Source: Hippasteria phrygiana
Taxonomy: Eukaryota; Echinodermata; Asteroidea; Valvatida; Goniasteridae
Assembly (NCBI GenBank): GCA_037893225.1
Contig: JAZGUH010000005.1
Coordinates: forward strand, 62,001-126,000
Reading direction: 5' to 3'
DNA length: 64,000 bases
Shown: in pieces, positions 22,270-35,984 of the stretch
How positions within the stretch are numbered: position 1 is the first letter of the stretch
Layout: each line of letters opens with the position of its first letter
Program-made: the position numbers and the translations under genes
The notes under the pieces: generated by a model
Told to the model about the DNA's origin: nothing
The model's input: only the letters and a program-made list of their open reading frames with translations
Database searches by the model: none

Positions 22270-25200
22270 TTGATTTCTAGTCTTTTTTCAAGTCGCTGAA
22301 TTTTTGAAGTTTTAAAATCGTAACATTCTTTTCAATATATCTAGCGAACAAAACAAGATATTTTCAAAATTATTTTTGTTACAGCTTTGGTATGTCTCAA
22401 AGATATGCCCTAAATGGCGAAAATTGTGTGACGTCATGATGACGTCATCAACAATATTTTTTTTTTAAACGCATGTAAGGGTCAATCTGATTACAAAAAT
22501 GTATACATTGTATTTTTCTGTACCCAATTCCAAAATTTCATGATCGTGGCTCACTCAAGTAAGAAATAACAGCCATTTCAAAATTTAGACCAAATTCAAT
22601 ATAACACAAAGGAATTCTGGGACGGGCTGATAACCATGGCTATTATATTATGAGCTTGCTGTTTATAAAAGGGGTTGATTTCTAGTCTTTTTTCAAGTCG
22701 CTGAATTTTTGAAGTATTAAAATCGTAACATTCTTTTCAATATATCTAGCGAACAAAACAAGATATTTTCAAAATTCTTTTTGTTATAGCTTTGGTATGT
22801 CTCAAAGATATGCCCTAAAAGGCGAAAATTGTGTGACGTCATGATGACGTCATCAAAAATATGTTTGTTTTTTAACGCATGTAAGGGTCAATCCGATTAC
22901 AAAAATGTATACATTGTATTTTTCTGTACCCAATTCCAAAATTTCATGATCGTGGCTCACTCAAGTAAGAAATGACAGCCATTTCAAAATTTAGACCAAA
23001 TTCAATATAACACAAAGGAATTCTGGGACGGGCTGATAACCATGGCTATTATGAGCTTGCTGTTTATAAAAGGGGTTGATTTCTTGTCTTTTTTCAAGTC
23101 GCTGAATTTTTGAAGTTTTAAAATCGTAACATTCTTTTCAATATATCTAGCGAACAAAACAAGATATTTTCAAAATTATTTTTGTTACAGCTTTGGTATG
23201 TCTCAAAGATATGCCCTAAATGGCGAAAATTGTGTGACGTCATGATCACGTCATCAACAATATTTTTTTTGTTTAACGCATGTAAGGGTCAATCTGATTA
23301 CAAAAATGTATACATTGAATTTTCCTGTACCTAATTCCAAAATTTCGTGATCGTGGCTCACTCAAGTAAGAAATAGGAGCCATTTCAAAATGTAGACCAA
23401 ATTCAATATAACACAAAGGAATTCTGGGAAGGGCTGATAACCATGGCTTAAATGTGCATGCTGTTTATAAAAGGGGTTGATTTGTAGTCTTTTTTCAAGT
23501 CGCTGAATTCTTGAAGTTTTATAATCGTAACATTCTTTTCACTATATCTGGCGAACAAAACAAGATATTTTCAAAATTCTTTTTGTTATAGCTTTGGTAT
23601 GTCTCAAAGATATGCCCTAAAAAGCGAAAATTGTGTGACGTCATGATGACGTCATAAAAAAATTCTTTTTTCAAGTCGATAGAATATTGCCCATAGCATT
23701 TGTAAACGTTTACTTTCTTACCGGCCACATTGGCTACTTTTAAACTTGGCAGACACTTACCCCAACTGCTCACAATGTGTGCCGAACTTTTACGTCCTGA
23801 TGACGTCATCACATGTCACGTGACGTCATCTTAAAGGGGCATTTTTCGAAGCCATATATCTACAAAAGTACAAGTCCGATTCAGTTGGAACGTAAGGTAT
23901 GCCACCTGGTGTTATAGATGAAAATTGACATGACGTTATGATCAAGTCATAACATGTCACGTGGTGTCATCTTAAAGGGGCACTCGCTAGATTATTGCCT
24001 ATAGCATTTGTACACGTTTTCTTTCTTACCGGCACTTTGGGTACTTTTAAACTTGGCAGTCACTTAGACTAACTGCTCACAATTTGTGCCGAACTTTTAC
24101 CTCTTGATGACGTCATGACATGCCACGTGACGTCATCTTAAAGGGGCAGTTTTTGAAGCCATATATCTACAAAAGTACAAATTCGATTAAGTTGAAAAGT
24201 AATATCTAGGTAGCCCAGTGGGTTTATAGCTGAAAATTGACATGACATTATCATAATTGATGTCATCACATGTCACGTGACGTCATCTTAAAGGGGCAGT
24301 TTTTGAAGCCATATGTCTACAAAAGCACAAGTCCGATTAAGTTCAAAAGTAATATCTAGGTAGCCCAGTAGGTTTATAGCTGAAAATTGACATGACATTA
24401 TCATGATGTCATCACATGTCACGTGACGTCATCTTAAAGGGGCAGTTTTTGAAGCCATATCTACAAAAGTACAAGCTCGATTAAGTTGAAATGTAATATC
24501 TAAGTAGGCCAGCAGGTTTATAGATGAAAATTGACATGACGTCATGATGACGTCATCATACGATTTTATAGTAATTTTTAAGTTTTTGAACTTCAAAGTT
24601 TCTTAAAGCCATATCTCACCAACAGAACATACTAAATTCAAAATTCTTTTTGTAATAGCTTTGTTAGCTCCTATATTCCTTTACATAAATGTGAAAATTG
24701 TGTGACGTCATCATTACGTCATCAAAAATAGGCTTTTTGAAACACATATAAGGGTTGGTCCGAGCGTCATAAAAATTGGTGGGTAAGTAGATAGTGATAC
24801 TAGCATGTAAAATCCGAGGTGACGTCATGATGACGTCATCGGCTGATTTTCTGTTAATTTTTTAGTCATGATGACCATCAAATTATTTGTATATTTTTTT
24901 TAAGGTTTTGAAATTTTAAGCCATATCTCATTAACAGAATATAATAAATTCGAAATTCCTTTTTGTAATCAATTCATTAGGTCAGAGTTATGTATGTTAA
25001 AATGTGTAACATCATCCTGACGTCATCAAAATGCCCTTTTAAAAAACACATGAGAGTAAGTGGATCGTTATGAAAATTTGTAAAATCTGAAGTGACGTGA
25101 TTGGCTGATTTTGTAGGAATTTTTCATTTTTTTCAATTTTTTTAAACTGTCATTGATCAGATTGACTGCAATCTTGACACAAGCCAAGACCACGTTCCGA

Positions 25201-25452
25201 ATATGTGACGTCATGACGACGCTATCCTACGATTTTATGTTGATTGTTAGGTTTTTTAAATTTATGTAATTTCTAACCGGGACTTGCGCCACATAACAGC
25301 CTAAGGTCTTAAACAAGTTTGTCATATATATCCTATAATGGAAATTACATGACCAAGAAAGAAGTCAGGATGGCGTCACGCTTAAAGGTCAAGTTTGAAG
25401 TAGCAAAAGACATAGAAGTGATGGAGCTTTGTGCTTAATATAACAGAAAAAC

Positions 25453-25495
25453 GGAAAAGCCCTGCGTCTGTTTGCAAGAGACGCAAGATGTCTAG
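25453..25495 (+). repeat. Helitron-like 3' terminus: hairpin + CTAG
   Basis: GGAAAAGCCC, then arms TGCGTCT and AGACGCA with a short loop, AGATGT, then CTAG before a TTC-repeat run. The same sequence closes block 10 at 60788-60830. Confidence 0.6.
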
Positions 25496-25523
25496 TTTCT
25501 TCTTCTTCTTCTTCTTCTTTTAG

Positions 25524-28500
25524 TTCTGACCAAAATCCCATAGACTTTGTACACGAATTTTGTCGGCGGCACTTTAGGTCTTAAAAAACCTCAGAACCTA
25601 ACCAAACTTACCTCAAACGTAGACCCTAAGCTGAAATTGTATGTCGTAGAGTGACGTCATGATGACGTCATCACGTGTCACGTGACGTCATCCTAAATGT
25701 GCGTTTTTCAAGGGCCCATATCTAGAGAACGGTATATCCAATTTCCTTCAAACCTGGTATGTTGGTAGGCTAGCTCGTGTTATAGATGAAAATTGACGTG
25801 ACGTCATGATGACGTCATCATGCGATTTTATAGTAATTTTTAAGTTTTTGAACTTCAAAGTTTCTTAAAGCCATATCTCACCAACAGAACATGCTAAATT
25901 CAAAATTCTTTTTGTAATAGCTCTGTTAGCTCCTATATTCTTTCACATAAATGTGAAAAATGTGTGACGTCATCATGACGTCATCAAAAATATGCTTTTT
26001 TGAAACACATATAAGGGTAGGGACGATCGTCATAAAAATTAGTGTGCAGGTAGATAATGCTACTAGGATGTTAAATCCGAGGTGACGTCATGATGACGTC
26101 ATCGGCTGATTTTCTATGAATTTTTAGTTCTATCCCAAATCCCATAGACTTTGTACACGAATTTTGTACGGGACACTTTGGTCACTAAACAACATCAGAT
26201 CTTAATCAAACTTAACACAAACAGGGACCCTAAGCTGAAAATGTATGCCAAAACGTGACGTCATGATGACGTCATCACGTGTCATGTGACGTCATCTTAA
26301 AGGTGCATTTTGGAAGGGCCCATATCTAGAGAACGGTAGGTCCGATTGCCTTCAAACCAGGTATGTTGGTATGGTAGATCGTGTTATAGATGAAAATTGA
26401 GGTGACGTCATGATGACGTCATCATACGATTTTACAGTAATATTAAAGTTTTTGAACTTCAAAGTTTCTTAAAGCCATATCTCATGAACAGAACATGCTA
26501 AATTCAAAATTCTTTTTGTAATAGCTTTGTTAGCTCCTATATTCTTTCACATAAATGTGAAAATTGTGTGACGTCATCATGACGTCATCAAAAATATGCT
26601 TTTTTGAAACACATATAAGGGTAGGGACGATCGTTATAAAAATTAGTGTGCAGGTAGATAGTGCTACTAGCATGTTAAATCCGAGGTGACGTCATGATGA
26701 CGTCATCGGCTGATTTTCTATGATTATTTTCGTTCTATCCCAAATCCCATAGACTTTGTACACGAATTTTGTACGGGACACTTTGGTCACTAAACAACAT
26801 CAGATCTTAATCAAACTTAACACAAACAGAGACCCTTTTAGCTGAAAATGTATGCCGAAACGTGACGTCATGATGACGTCATCACGTGTCATGTGACGTC
26901 ATCTTAAAGGTGCATTTTGGAAGGGCCCATATCTAGAGAACGGTAGGTCCGATTGCCTTCAAACGAGGTATGTTGGTATGGTAGCTCGTGTTATAGATGA
27001 AAATTGAGGTGACGTCATGATGACGTCATCATACAGTTTTTTTTCTATTTTAAAGTTTTTGAACACTAAAGTTTCTTAAAACCATATCTCATCAACAGAA
27101 CATGCTAAATTCAAAATTCTTTTTGTAATAGCTTTGTTAGCTCCTATATTCTTTCACATACATTTGAAAAATGTGTGACGTCATCATGACGTCATCAAAA
27201 ATGTGCATTTCTGAAACACACATAAGGGTACGTCCGATCGTCATAAAAATTAGTGGGTAGGTAGATAGTGCTAATAGCATGTAAAATCCGAGGTGACGTC
27301 ATGATGACGTCATCGGCTGATTTTCTGTGAATTTTTTAGTTCTATCCCAAATCCCATAGACTTTGTACACGAATTTTGTAAGTGGCACTTTGGTCACTAA
27401 ACAACCTCGGATCTTAATCAGACTTAACACAAACATAGACCCTAAGCTGAAAATGTAAGCCGAAACGTGACGTCATGATGACGTCATCACGTGTCATGTG
27501 ACGTCATCTTAAATGTGCATTTTTCAAGAGCCTATATCTAGAGAACGGTAGGTCCGATTGCCTTCAAACCTGGTATGTTGGTATGGTAGCTCGTGTTATA
27601 GATGAAAATTAAGGTGACGTCATGATGACGTCATCATACGATTTTACAGTAATATTAAAGTTTTTCAACTTCAAAGTTTCTTAAAGCCATATCTCACCAA
27701 CAGAACATGCTAAATTCAAAATTCTTTTTGTAATAGCTTTGTTAGCTCCTATATTCTTTCACATACATTTGAAAAATGTGTGACGTCATCATGACGTCAT
27801 CAAATATGTGCATTTCTGAAACACACATAAGGGTACGTCCGATCGTCATAAAAATTGGTGGGTAGGTAGATAGTGCCACTAGCATGCAAAATCCGAAGTG
27901 ACGTCATGATGACGTCATCGGCTGATTTTTTATGAATTTGTAAATGTTTCAAATTTCATTGTACTCTTAAAATTTTGCACTTCTTCAAATGCCATGAACT
28001 TCAAACTTGGCATATGCATTGACTATCTACTCGAGATGGGTGCCGAATCATGACGTCATGATGACGTCATCACATGTCACGTGACGTCATCTTAAATTTG
28101 CATTTTTGAAGGCCCTATATCTATTTTTTTTCTGCTTCTTATTTTAGTTCTATCCCATAGACTTTGTGCATAGATTTTCTGATCGGCACTTTTGTCATCA
28201 AACAACATCGAATCTTAGTCAGAGTTAGCATAGGTATAGACCCTGATGCAAAGTCGTGCCGCGAAGAGTGACGTCATAATGACGTCTTCGTGTGGCATGT
28301 AACATGAACTTAAAGGTCAAGTTTGGAGTACGAAATGTTAATCATAAAATAATCTCAGATCTTAAACTTAGCAAAGACATAGACCTTCTGATACTTTATG
28401 TTAAATAAAAAAGAAAAAAAGGAAAAGCCATGCGTATGTTTACAACAGACGCACATTTTTGGGCGTTTCCGCTACAGCAGGAAAGCCTTTGTTTTTGTTC

Positions 28501-29523
28501 TGTTCGCGCGATTGTGTAGTTTAGTACACTTTCGCCCAGGCATGAACACAATCTACTTGAAAATTGTTCGTTTTGCCACATTCAGAACAAAGGGCCACGT
28601 CGAAGAACATCTGCAGGGTTTTTTTGGAGTGAAATCGTTAGCTAAGAGGTAACAAAATACGTGATTGCGCAATACCCAGCTTTACACGGATATATAGCTG
28701 GTGGGAGAGTAGTTGACCGAGCCAAAACGTGACACAACGTAAGAAAATCGTATTTTCCGCCTTAAAAAACCTTTCCAAATCACAAAAGCACGTGTCATTG
28801 GGATTCAGAGAAGTCTACTTTAGTAACAAAAAAAAGGCTTTTGGAATAATCAAATACTCCAGAAGCTAACATGAACACAATTAATACAGAAATCCTAAAC
28901 TACACAATACCCACTATTTTGGTTTCTTCTTAAACACGAATTTTGTCTGCGGCACTTTGGTCACTAAACAACATCAGATCTTAAGCAAACTTAACCCAAA
29001 CATAGACCCTAATCTGAAATTGTGTGCCGAAGAGTGATGTCACGATGACGTCATTATGTGTTACGTGATGTCATCTTAAAGGCTCATTTTTCAAGGGCCC
29101 ATATCAAGAGAACCGTAAGTCCAATTGCATTCAAACCTGGTATGTTGGCTAAACAAGTACATGTTATAAATCAAAATTGAGGTGACGTCATAATGACGTC
29201 ATCATCTGATTTTTATGGTAATTTCAAAATTTTAACGTTAAAGATTCTTAAAACCACATCTCATCAACAGAACATGTTCAATTCAAAATTCCTTTTGTAA
29301 TAGCTTTGTTAGCTCGTACATTCTTTTATATAAATGCGAAAAATTACTGAAGTCATAATGACGTCATTAAAGGCATGATTTCTTGAAAGACATATGGATA
29401 GACCATGTCTAATCGTCACGAAACTTGGTGGTTAGGTAGATTTGTCACTAGTTTACAAAATTCGAAGTGACATCATAAAAACATATGGAAAAGCCCTATG
29501 TTCTTAAAAACATAGACCTCTAG
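25524..29523. repeat. CRE-satellite block 3 (four A units + C module)
   Basis: A units at landmarks near 25548, 26141, 26746 and 27353 (spacing about 593-607), then a C module and a CTATGTT hairpin with CTAG at 29520-29523. The first two or three A units carry the GTACGGGACAC and GGTAGGGACGATCG variants also used in blocks 6, 7 and 11. The last resembles blocks 1 and 5. Confidence 0.9.
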
Positions 29524-29549
29524 TTTTTTTTTTCTTCTTCTTCTTTTAG

Positions 29550-31858
29550 TTCTGACCAAAATCCCATAGACTTTGTACACGAATTTTGTCGGCGGCACTT
29601 TAGGTCTTAAAAAACCTCAGAACCTAACCAAACTTACATCAAACATAGACCCTAACCTGAAATTGTATGCCGAAGAGTGACGTCGTGATGACGTCATCAC
29701 GTGATTTTTTATGATTTTTTGAATTCTTAAAATCGTAACATTCTTTTCAATATATCTAGCGAACAAAACAAGATAATTTCAAAATTCTTTTTGTTATAGC
29801 TTTGGTATGTCTCAAAGATATGCTCTAAAAATCGAAAATTGTGTGACGTCATGATGACGTCATCAAAAATGTGGTTTTTCTTAAACGCTTGTAAGGGTCA
29901 ATCCGATTACAAAAATGTATACATTGAATTTAACTGTACCTAATTCCAAAATTTCATGATCGTGGCTCACTCAAGTAAGAAATAACAGCCATTTCAAAAT
30001 TTAGACCAAATTCAATATAACACAAAGGAATTCTGGGACGGGCAGATAACCATGGCTATTATGAGCTTGCTGTTTATAAAAGGGGTTGATTTCTAGTCTT
30101 TTTTCAAGTCGCTGAATTTTTGAAGTATTAAAATCGTAACATTCTTTTCAATATATCTAGCGAACAAAACAAGATATTTTCAAAATTCTTTTTGTTATAG
30201 CTTTGGTATGTCTCAAAGATATGCCCTAAAAGGCGAAAATTGTGTGACGTCATGATGACGTCATCAAAAATATTTTTTTTTTTTAACGCATGTAAGGGTC
30301 AATCCGATTACAAAAATGTATACATTGTATTTTTCTGTACCCAATTCCAAAATTTCATGATCGTGGCTCACTCAAGTAAGAAATGACAGCCATTTCAAAA
30401 TTTAGACCAAATTCAATATAACACAAAGGAATTCTGGGACGGGCTGATAACCATGGCTATTATGAGCTTGCTGTTTATAAAAGGGGTTGATTTCTAGTCT
30501 TTTTTCAAGTCGCTGAATTTCTAAATTGTTTAAATCGTAACATTCTTTTCAATATATCTAGCGAACAAAACAAGATATTTTCAAAATTCTTTTTGTTATA
30601 GCTTTGGTATGTTTCAAAGATATGCCCTAAAAAGCGAAAATTGTGTGACGTCATGATGACGTAACAAAATAAATCTGTTTTCAAGTCGCTAGAATAGTGC
30701 CCATAGCATTGTAAACGTTTTCTTTCTTACCGGCCACTTTGGCTACTTTTAAACTTGGCAGACACTTACCCCAACTGCTCACAATGTGTGCCGACCTTTT
30801 ACGTCATGATGACGTCATCACATGTCACGTGACGTCATCTTAAAGATGATTTTTCAAGGGCCCATATCTAGAGAGCCGTAGGTCCGATTGCCTTTAAACC
30901 CGGTATGTTGGTAGACCACCACGTGTTATAGATGAAAATTTACGTGACGTCATGATGACGTCATCATACGATTTTATAGTAATTTTAAAGTTTTTGAACA
31001 TTAAAGTTTCTTAAAGCCATATCTCATCAACAGAACATGCTAAATCCAAAATTCTTTTTGGAATAGCTTTGTTAGCTCCTATATTCTTTCACATAAATGG
31101 GAAAATGTGTGACGTCATCATGACGTCATCAAAAATGTTCTTTTTTGAAACACATATAAGGGTACGTTCGATCGTCATAAAAATTGCTGGGTAGGTAGAT
31201 AATGCTACTAGCATGTAAAATCCAAAGTGACGTCATGATGACGTCATCGGCTGATTTTCTATGAAATTTTTAGTTCTATCCCAAATCCCATAGACTTTGT
31301 AGACGAATTTTGTAAGTGGCACTTTGGTCACCAAACAACCTCAGATCTTAATCAGGCTTAACACAAACAAAGACCCTAAGCTGAAAATGTATGCCGAAAC
31401 GTGACGTCATGATGACGTCATCACGTGTCACGTGACGTCATCCTAAACGTGCATTTTTCAAGGGCCCATATCTAGAGAACCGTATGTCCGATTGCCTTTA
31501 AACCTGGTATGTTGGTGGGCCACCACGTGTTATAGATGAAAATTGAGGTGACGTCATGATGACGTCACCATACGATTTTATAGTAATTTTAAAGTTTTTG
31601 AACCTTAAAATTTGTTAAAGCCATATCTTGTCAACAGAACATGCTAAATTCAAAATCCTTTTTGTAATAGTTTTGTTAGCTCCTATATTCTTTCACATAA
31701 ATGTGAAAAATGTGTGACGTCATCATGACGTCATCAAAAATGTGCTTTTTTGAAACACATATAAGGGTACGTCCGATCGTCATAAAAATTAGTGGGTAGG
31801 TAGATAGTGCTAATAGCATGTACAATCCAAAGTGACGTCATGATGACGTTATCGGCTG
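29550..31858. repeat. CRE-satellite block 4a
   Basis: Partial A unit, two to three B units, D-type segment, then A units. The 29648-30846 part is duplicated at 31991-33189. Ends without hairpin or CTAG, running from GGCTGATT directly into a T/C-rich run. Confidence 0.85.
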
Positions 31859-31892
31859 ATTTTTTTTTTTCTTTTTCTTCTTCTTACTTTAG

Positions 31893-34800
31893 TTCCATCC
31901 CAAATCCCATAGACTTTGTACACGAATTTTATAGGTGGCACTTTGGTCACTAAACAATCTCAGATCTTAATCAAACTTAATACAAACATAGACCCTAACC
32001 TGAAATTGTATGCCGAAGAGTGACGTCATGATGACGTCATCACGTGATTTTTTATGATTTTTTGAATTCTTAAAATCGTAACATTCTTTTCAATATATCT
32101 AGCGAACAAAACAAGATAATTTCAAAATTCTTTTTGTTATAGCTTTGGTATGTCTCAAAGATATGCTCTAAAAATCGAAAATTGTGTGACGTCATGATGA
32201 CGTCATCAAAAATGTGGTTTTTCTTAAACGCTTGTAAGGGTCAATCCGATTACAAAAATGTATACATTGAATTTAACTGTACCTAATTCCAAAATTTCAT
32301 GATCGTGGCTCACTCAAGTAAGAAATAACAGCCATTTCAAAATTTAGACCAAATTCAATATAACACAAAGGAATTCTGGGACGGGCAGATAACCATGGCT
32401 ATTATGAGCTTGCTGTTTATAAAAGGGGTTGATTTCTAGTCTTTTTTCAAGTCGCTGAATTTTTGAAGTATTAAAATCGTAACATTCTTTTCAATATATC
32501 TAGCGAACAAAACAAGATATTTTCAAAATTCTTTTTGTTATAGCTTTGGTATGTCTCAAAGATATGCCCTAAAAGGCGAAAATTGTGTGACGTCATGATG
32601 ACGTCATCAAAAATATTTTTTTTTTTTAACGCATGTAAGGGTCAATCCGATTACAAAAATGTATACATTGTATTTTTCTGTACCCAATTCCAAAATTTCA
32701 TGATCGTGGCTCACTCAAGTAAGAAATGACAGCCATTTCAAAATTTAGACCAAATTCAATATAACACAAAGGAATTCTGGGACGGGCTGATAACCATGGC
32801 TATTATGAGCTTGCTGTTTATAAAAGGGGTTGATTTCTAGTCTTTTTTCAAGTCGCTGAATTTCTAAATTGTTTAAATCGTAACATTCTTTTCAATATAT
32901 CTAGCGAACAAAACAAGATATTTTCAAAATTCTTTTTGTTATAGCTTTGGTATGTTTCAAAGATATGCCCTAAAAAGCGAAAATTGTGTGACGTCATGAT
33001 GACGTAACAAAATAAATCTGTTTTCAAGTCGCTAGAATAGTGCCCATAGCATTGTAAACGTTTTCTTTCTTACCGGCCACTTTGGCTACTTTTAAACTTG
33101 GCAGACACTTACCCCAACTGCTCACAATGTGTGCCGACCTTTTACGTCATGATGACGTCATCACATGTCACGTGACGTCATCTTAAAGGGGCAGTTTTTG
33201 AAGCCATATATCTACAAAAGTACAAGTTCGATTAAGTTGAAACGTAATATCTAGGTATACCACCGGGTGTTATAGATGAAAATTGAGGTGACGTCATGAT
33301 GACGTCACAATACGATTTTATAGTAATTTTAAAGTTTTTGAACCTTAAAGTTTCTTAAAGTCATATCTCATCAACAGAACATGCTAAATTCAAAATTCTT
33401 TTTGGAATAGATTTGTAAGCTCCTATATTCTTTCACATAAATGGGAAAAATGTGTGACGTCATCATGACGTCATCAAAAATGTACTTTTTTGAAACACAT
33501 ATAAGGGTACGTCCGATCGTCATAACAATTGGTGGGTGGGTAGATAATACTACTAGCATGTAAAATCCAAAGTGACGTCATGATGACGTCATCGGCTGAT
33601 TTTCTATGAATTGTTTTGTTCTATCCCAAATCCCTTAGACTTTGTACACGAATTTTGTAAGTGGCACTTTGGTCACTAAACAACCTCAGATCTTAATGAG
33701 ACTTAACACAAACAAAGACCCTTAGCTGAAAATGTATGCCGAAGAGTGACATCATGATGACGTCATCACGTGTCACGTGACGTCATCATAAAGGTGCATT
33801 TTTCAAGGGCCCATATCTAGAGAACCGTAGGTCCGATTGCCTTAAAACCTGCTATGGTGGTAGACAAGTACGTGTTATAGATGAAAATTGAGGTGACGTC
33901 ATGATTACGTCATCATACGATTTTATAATAATGTTTAAGTTTTTTAACTTTAAAATTTAATAAAGCCATATCTTGTCAACAGAACATCCCACTGGGCAAT
34001 TTGTTACCGATTACCGATATTACCGGTAATATCACCCCAAAATTTGACTAAGACTAAATATTACCAATATTACTGTGTTATTACCCAAATGATATTACCT
34101 GTGTGATAATGAAAGTGTTATAAATTCCTTAATATTTGGTATTTGAGGATAAGAATTAGATATAAATGATCCTCGAGGCCGACAGGATCTGTTTCTTATG
34201 AGGAAAACAATTGGAAAATGGTGCACCTCGTACCACAATTTGCAAGTCCAAATATTACTGTTATTACCCTGTTGAAACCGACATTTTACCCAGTTACAAC
34301 AGGGTAATGAGAGGTAATATGGGTAATGGTGAAAGATTTGAATTGGTTATAACATTGGGAACTTGAGTAATAACAGTAAAATTACCAGCAAAATTTCCAA
34401 GTCCAAATATTACTGTTATTACCCTGTTGAAACCGACATTTTACCCAGTTACAACAGGGTAATGAGAGGTAATATGGGTAATGGTGAAAGATTTGAATTG
34501 GTTATAACATTGAGAACTTGAGTAATAACAGTAAAATTACCAGCAAAATTTGCAAGTCCAAATATTACTGTTATTACCCTGTTGAAACCGACATTACCAT
34601 CATGCAGTTAAAACAGGGTAATGAGAGGTAATATGGGTAATGGCGAAAGATTTGAATTGGTTATAACATTGGGAACTAGAGTAATAACAGTAAAATTACC
34701 AGCAACATTTTCAAGTCCAAATATTACTGTTATTACCCTGTTGAAACCGACATTTTACCCAGTTACAACAGGGTAATGAGAGGTAATATGGGTAATGGTA

Positions 34801-35984
34801 AAAGGTTTGAACAAGTCATGTTAATATTGCAGTGTTTCGTCCAAAAACACGATTTCCTGACTAAAATATTTAATTATTTAAGCAATTCCACATAGGAATT
34901 TAGACTTTTTGTAAACAGAGGTGAAGAATCGCATTACATCTTCTTTGGTATTCAAATATTAAAATTTTTCATCGGAAACCGTGACTTCATGATGGCAGGA
35001 TAAGGCTGAATATAAAGCTAAAGCGCGACATTATTTAGTGTGTAGTGTTTAGTAAATTACTGTAGCATTTGTATAATTGATATCTAGAGTAATGTACATG
35101 TATAATAGATCACGTGTATTTAGTCTGGTTCCCATTTCTGTAAATTCGTGATTACTTACACCAAATTTCCAATAACTGAGTGATTTTTTTCGTTTTATAT
35201 CGGGTGGTAATAACATGGCAATGCCGGAAATATCGGTTACATTCTCCCTGGTAATATCGGGTAAATGGGGTAATATTGGGTTGTAACAGGGAAATATTGG
35301 TCTACTATTTCCCCGTTATTACCCATGGGTTTGATATTACCCGGTAATAACTCCCGTTATTACTCGTTACAACCCGGGTAATATCGGGTAAAATGCCCAG
35401 TGGGATGCTAAATTCAAAATTCTTTTTGTAATACCTTTGTTAGCTCCTAGTATCTTTCACATAAATGTGAAAAATGTGTGACGTCATCATGACGTCATCA
35501 AACATTTGCTTTTTTGAAACACATATAAGGGTACGTCCGATCGTCATAAAAATTAGGGGGTAGGTAAATAGTGCTACTAGCATGTCAAATCCAAAGTGAC
35601 ATCATGATGACGTCATCGGCTGATTTTCTATGAATTTTTTGTTCTATCCAAAATCCCATAGACTGTACACGACATTTGTAAGAGCCACTTTGGTCACTAA
35701 ACAATTTCAGATCTTAATCAGACTTAACACAAACATACACCCTAAGCTGAAATTGTATGCCGAAGAGTGACGTCATAATGACGTAATCGTGTGTGTAAAG
35801 TGACATAAACTTCTACGTTAAAGGTCTTTATTACATTGTCCATTTACCATACACATTCGCCGTATAAAAAATTACCCTATTTTGTTTTTGTTTATTAATA
35901 ATAAACAAGATGATATCCAATGAAATAGTGAAAATAACGGAAAAGCCCTCTGTTCTGTTGACCAACAGACAGACAGAGCTCTAG
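31893..35984. repeat. CRE-satellite block 4b, interrupted by a transposon
   Basis: Opens TTCCATCCCAAATCCCATAG (variant start), then the duplicated B/D segment (31991-33189) and A units. The last A unit is split by the element at 33988-35404. Closes with GGAAAAGCC, arms CTCTGT and ACAGAG around inner repeats, and CTAG at 35981-35984. Confidence 0.85.
33988..35404. mobile_element. Non-autonomous DNA transposon, 1,417 bp, AT target duplication
   Basis: Termini are CCCACTGGGCA and its complement TGCCCAGTGGG. Flanking AT at 33986-33987 and 35405-35406 is the target duplication: removing the element and one AT restores the satellite word AGAACATGCTAAATTC seen in dozens of copies. The interior has four tandem copies of a 155-159 bp unit (starts near 34244, 34399, 34554 and 34713), each with ATTACCCTGTTG pairing with CAACAGGGTAAT. 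No transposase frame is present. The 2-bp AT duplication and C-rich ends recall ISL2EU-type elements, from memory only. Confidence 0.9.

Larger units (their letters stand above)
21733..25495. repeat. CRE-satellite block 2 (B units, D units, E end)
   Basis: Opens with a partial A unit, then about four and a half B units (CRE pairs near 22028, 22430, 22834, 23235 and 23636). D-type units follow (23690-24540: CATAGCATTTGTAAACG, TTACCGGCxAC, CACATGTCACGTGACGTCAT), then A-like sequence and an E segment shared with block 10. Ends in hairpin + CTAG at 25492-25495. The pair near 23235 has one site broken (GATCACGTCA). Confidence 0.9.
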
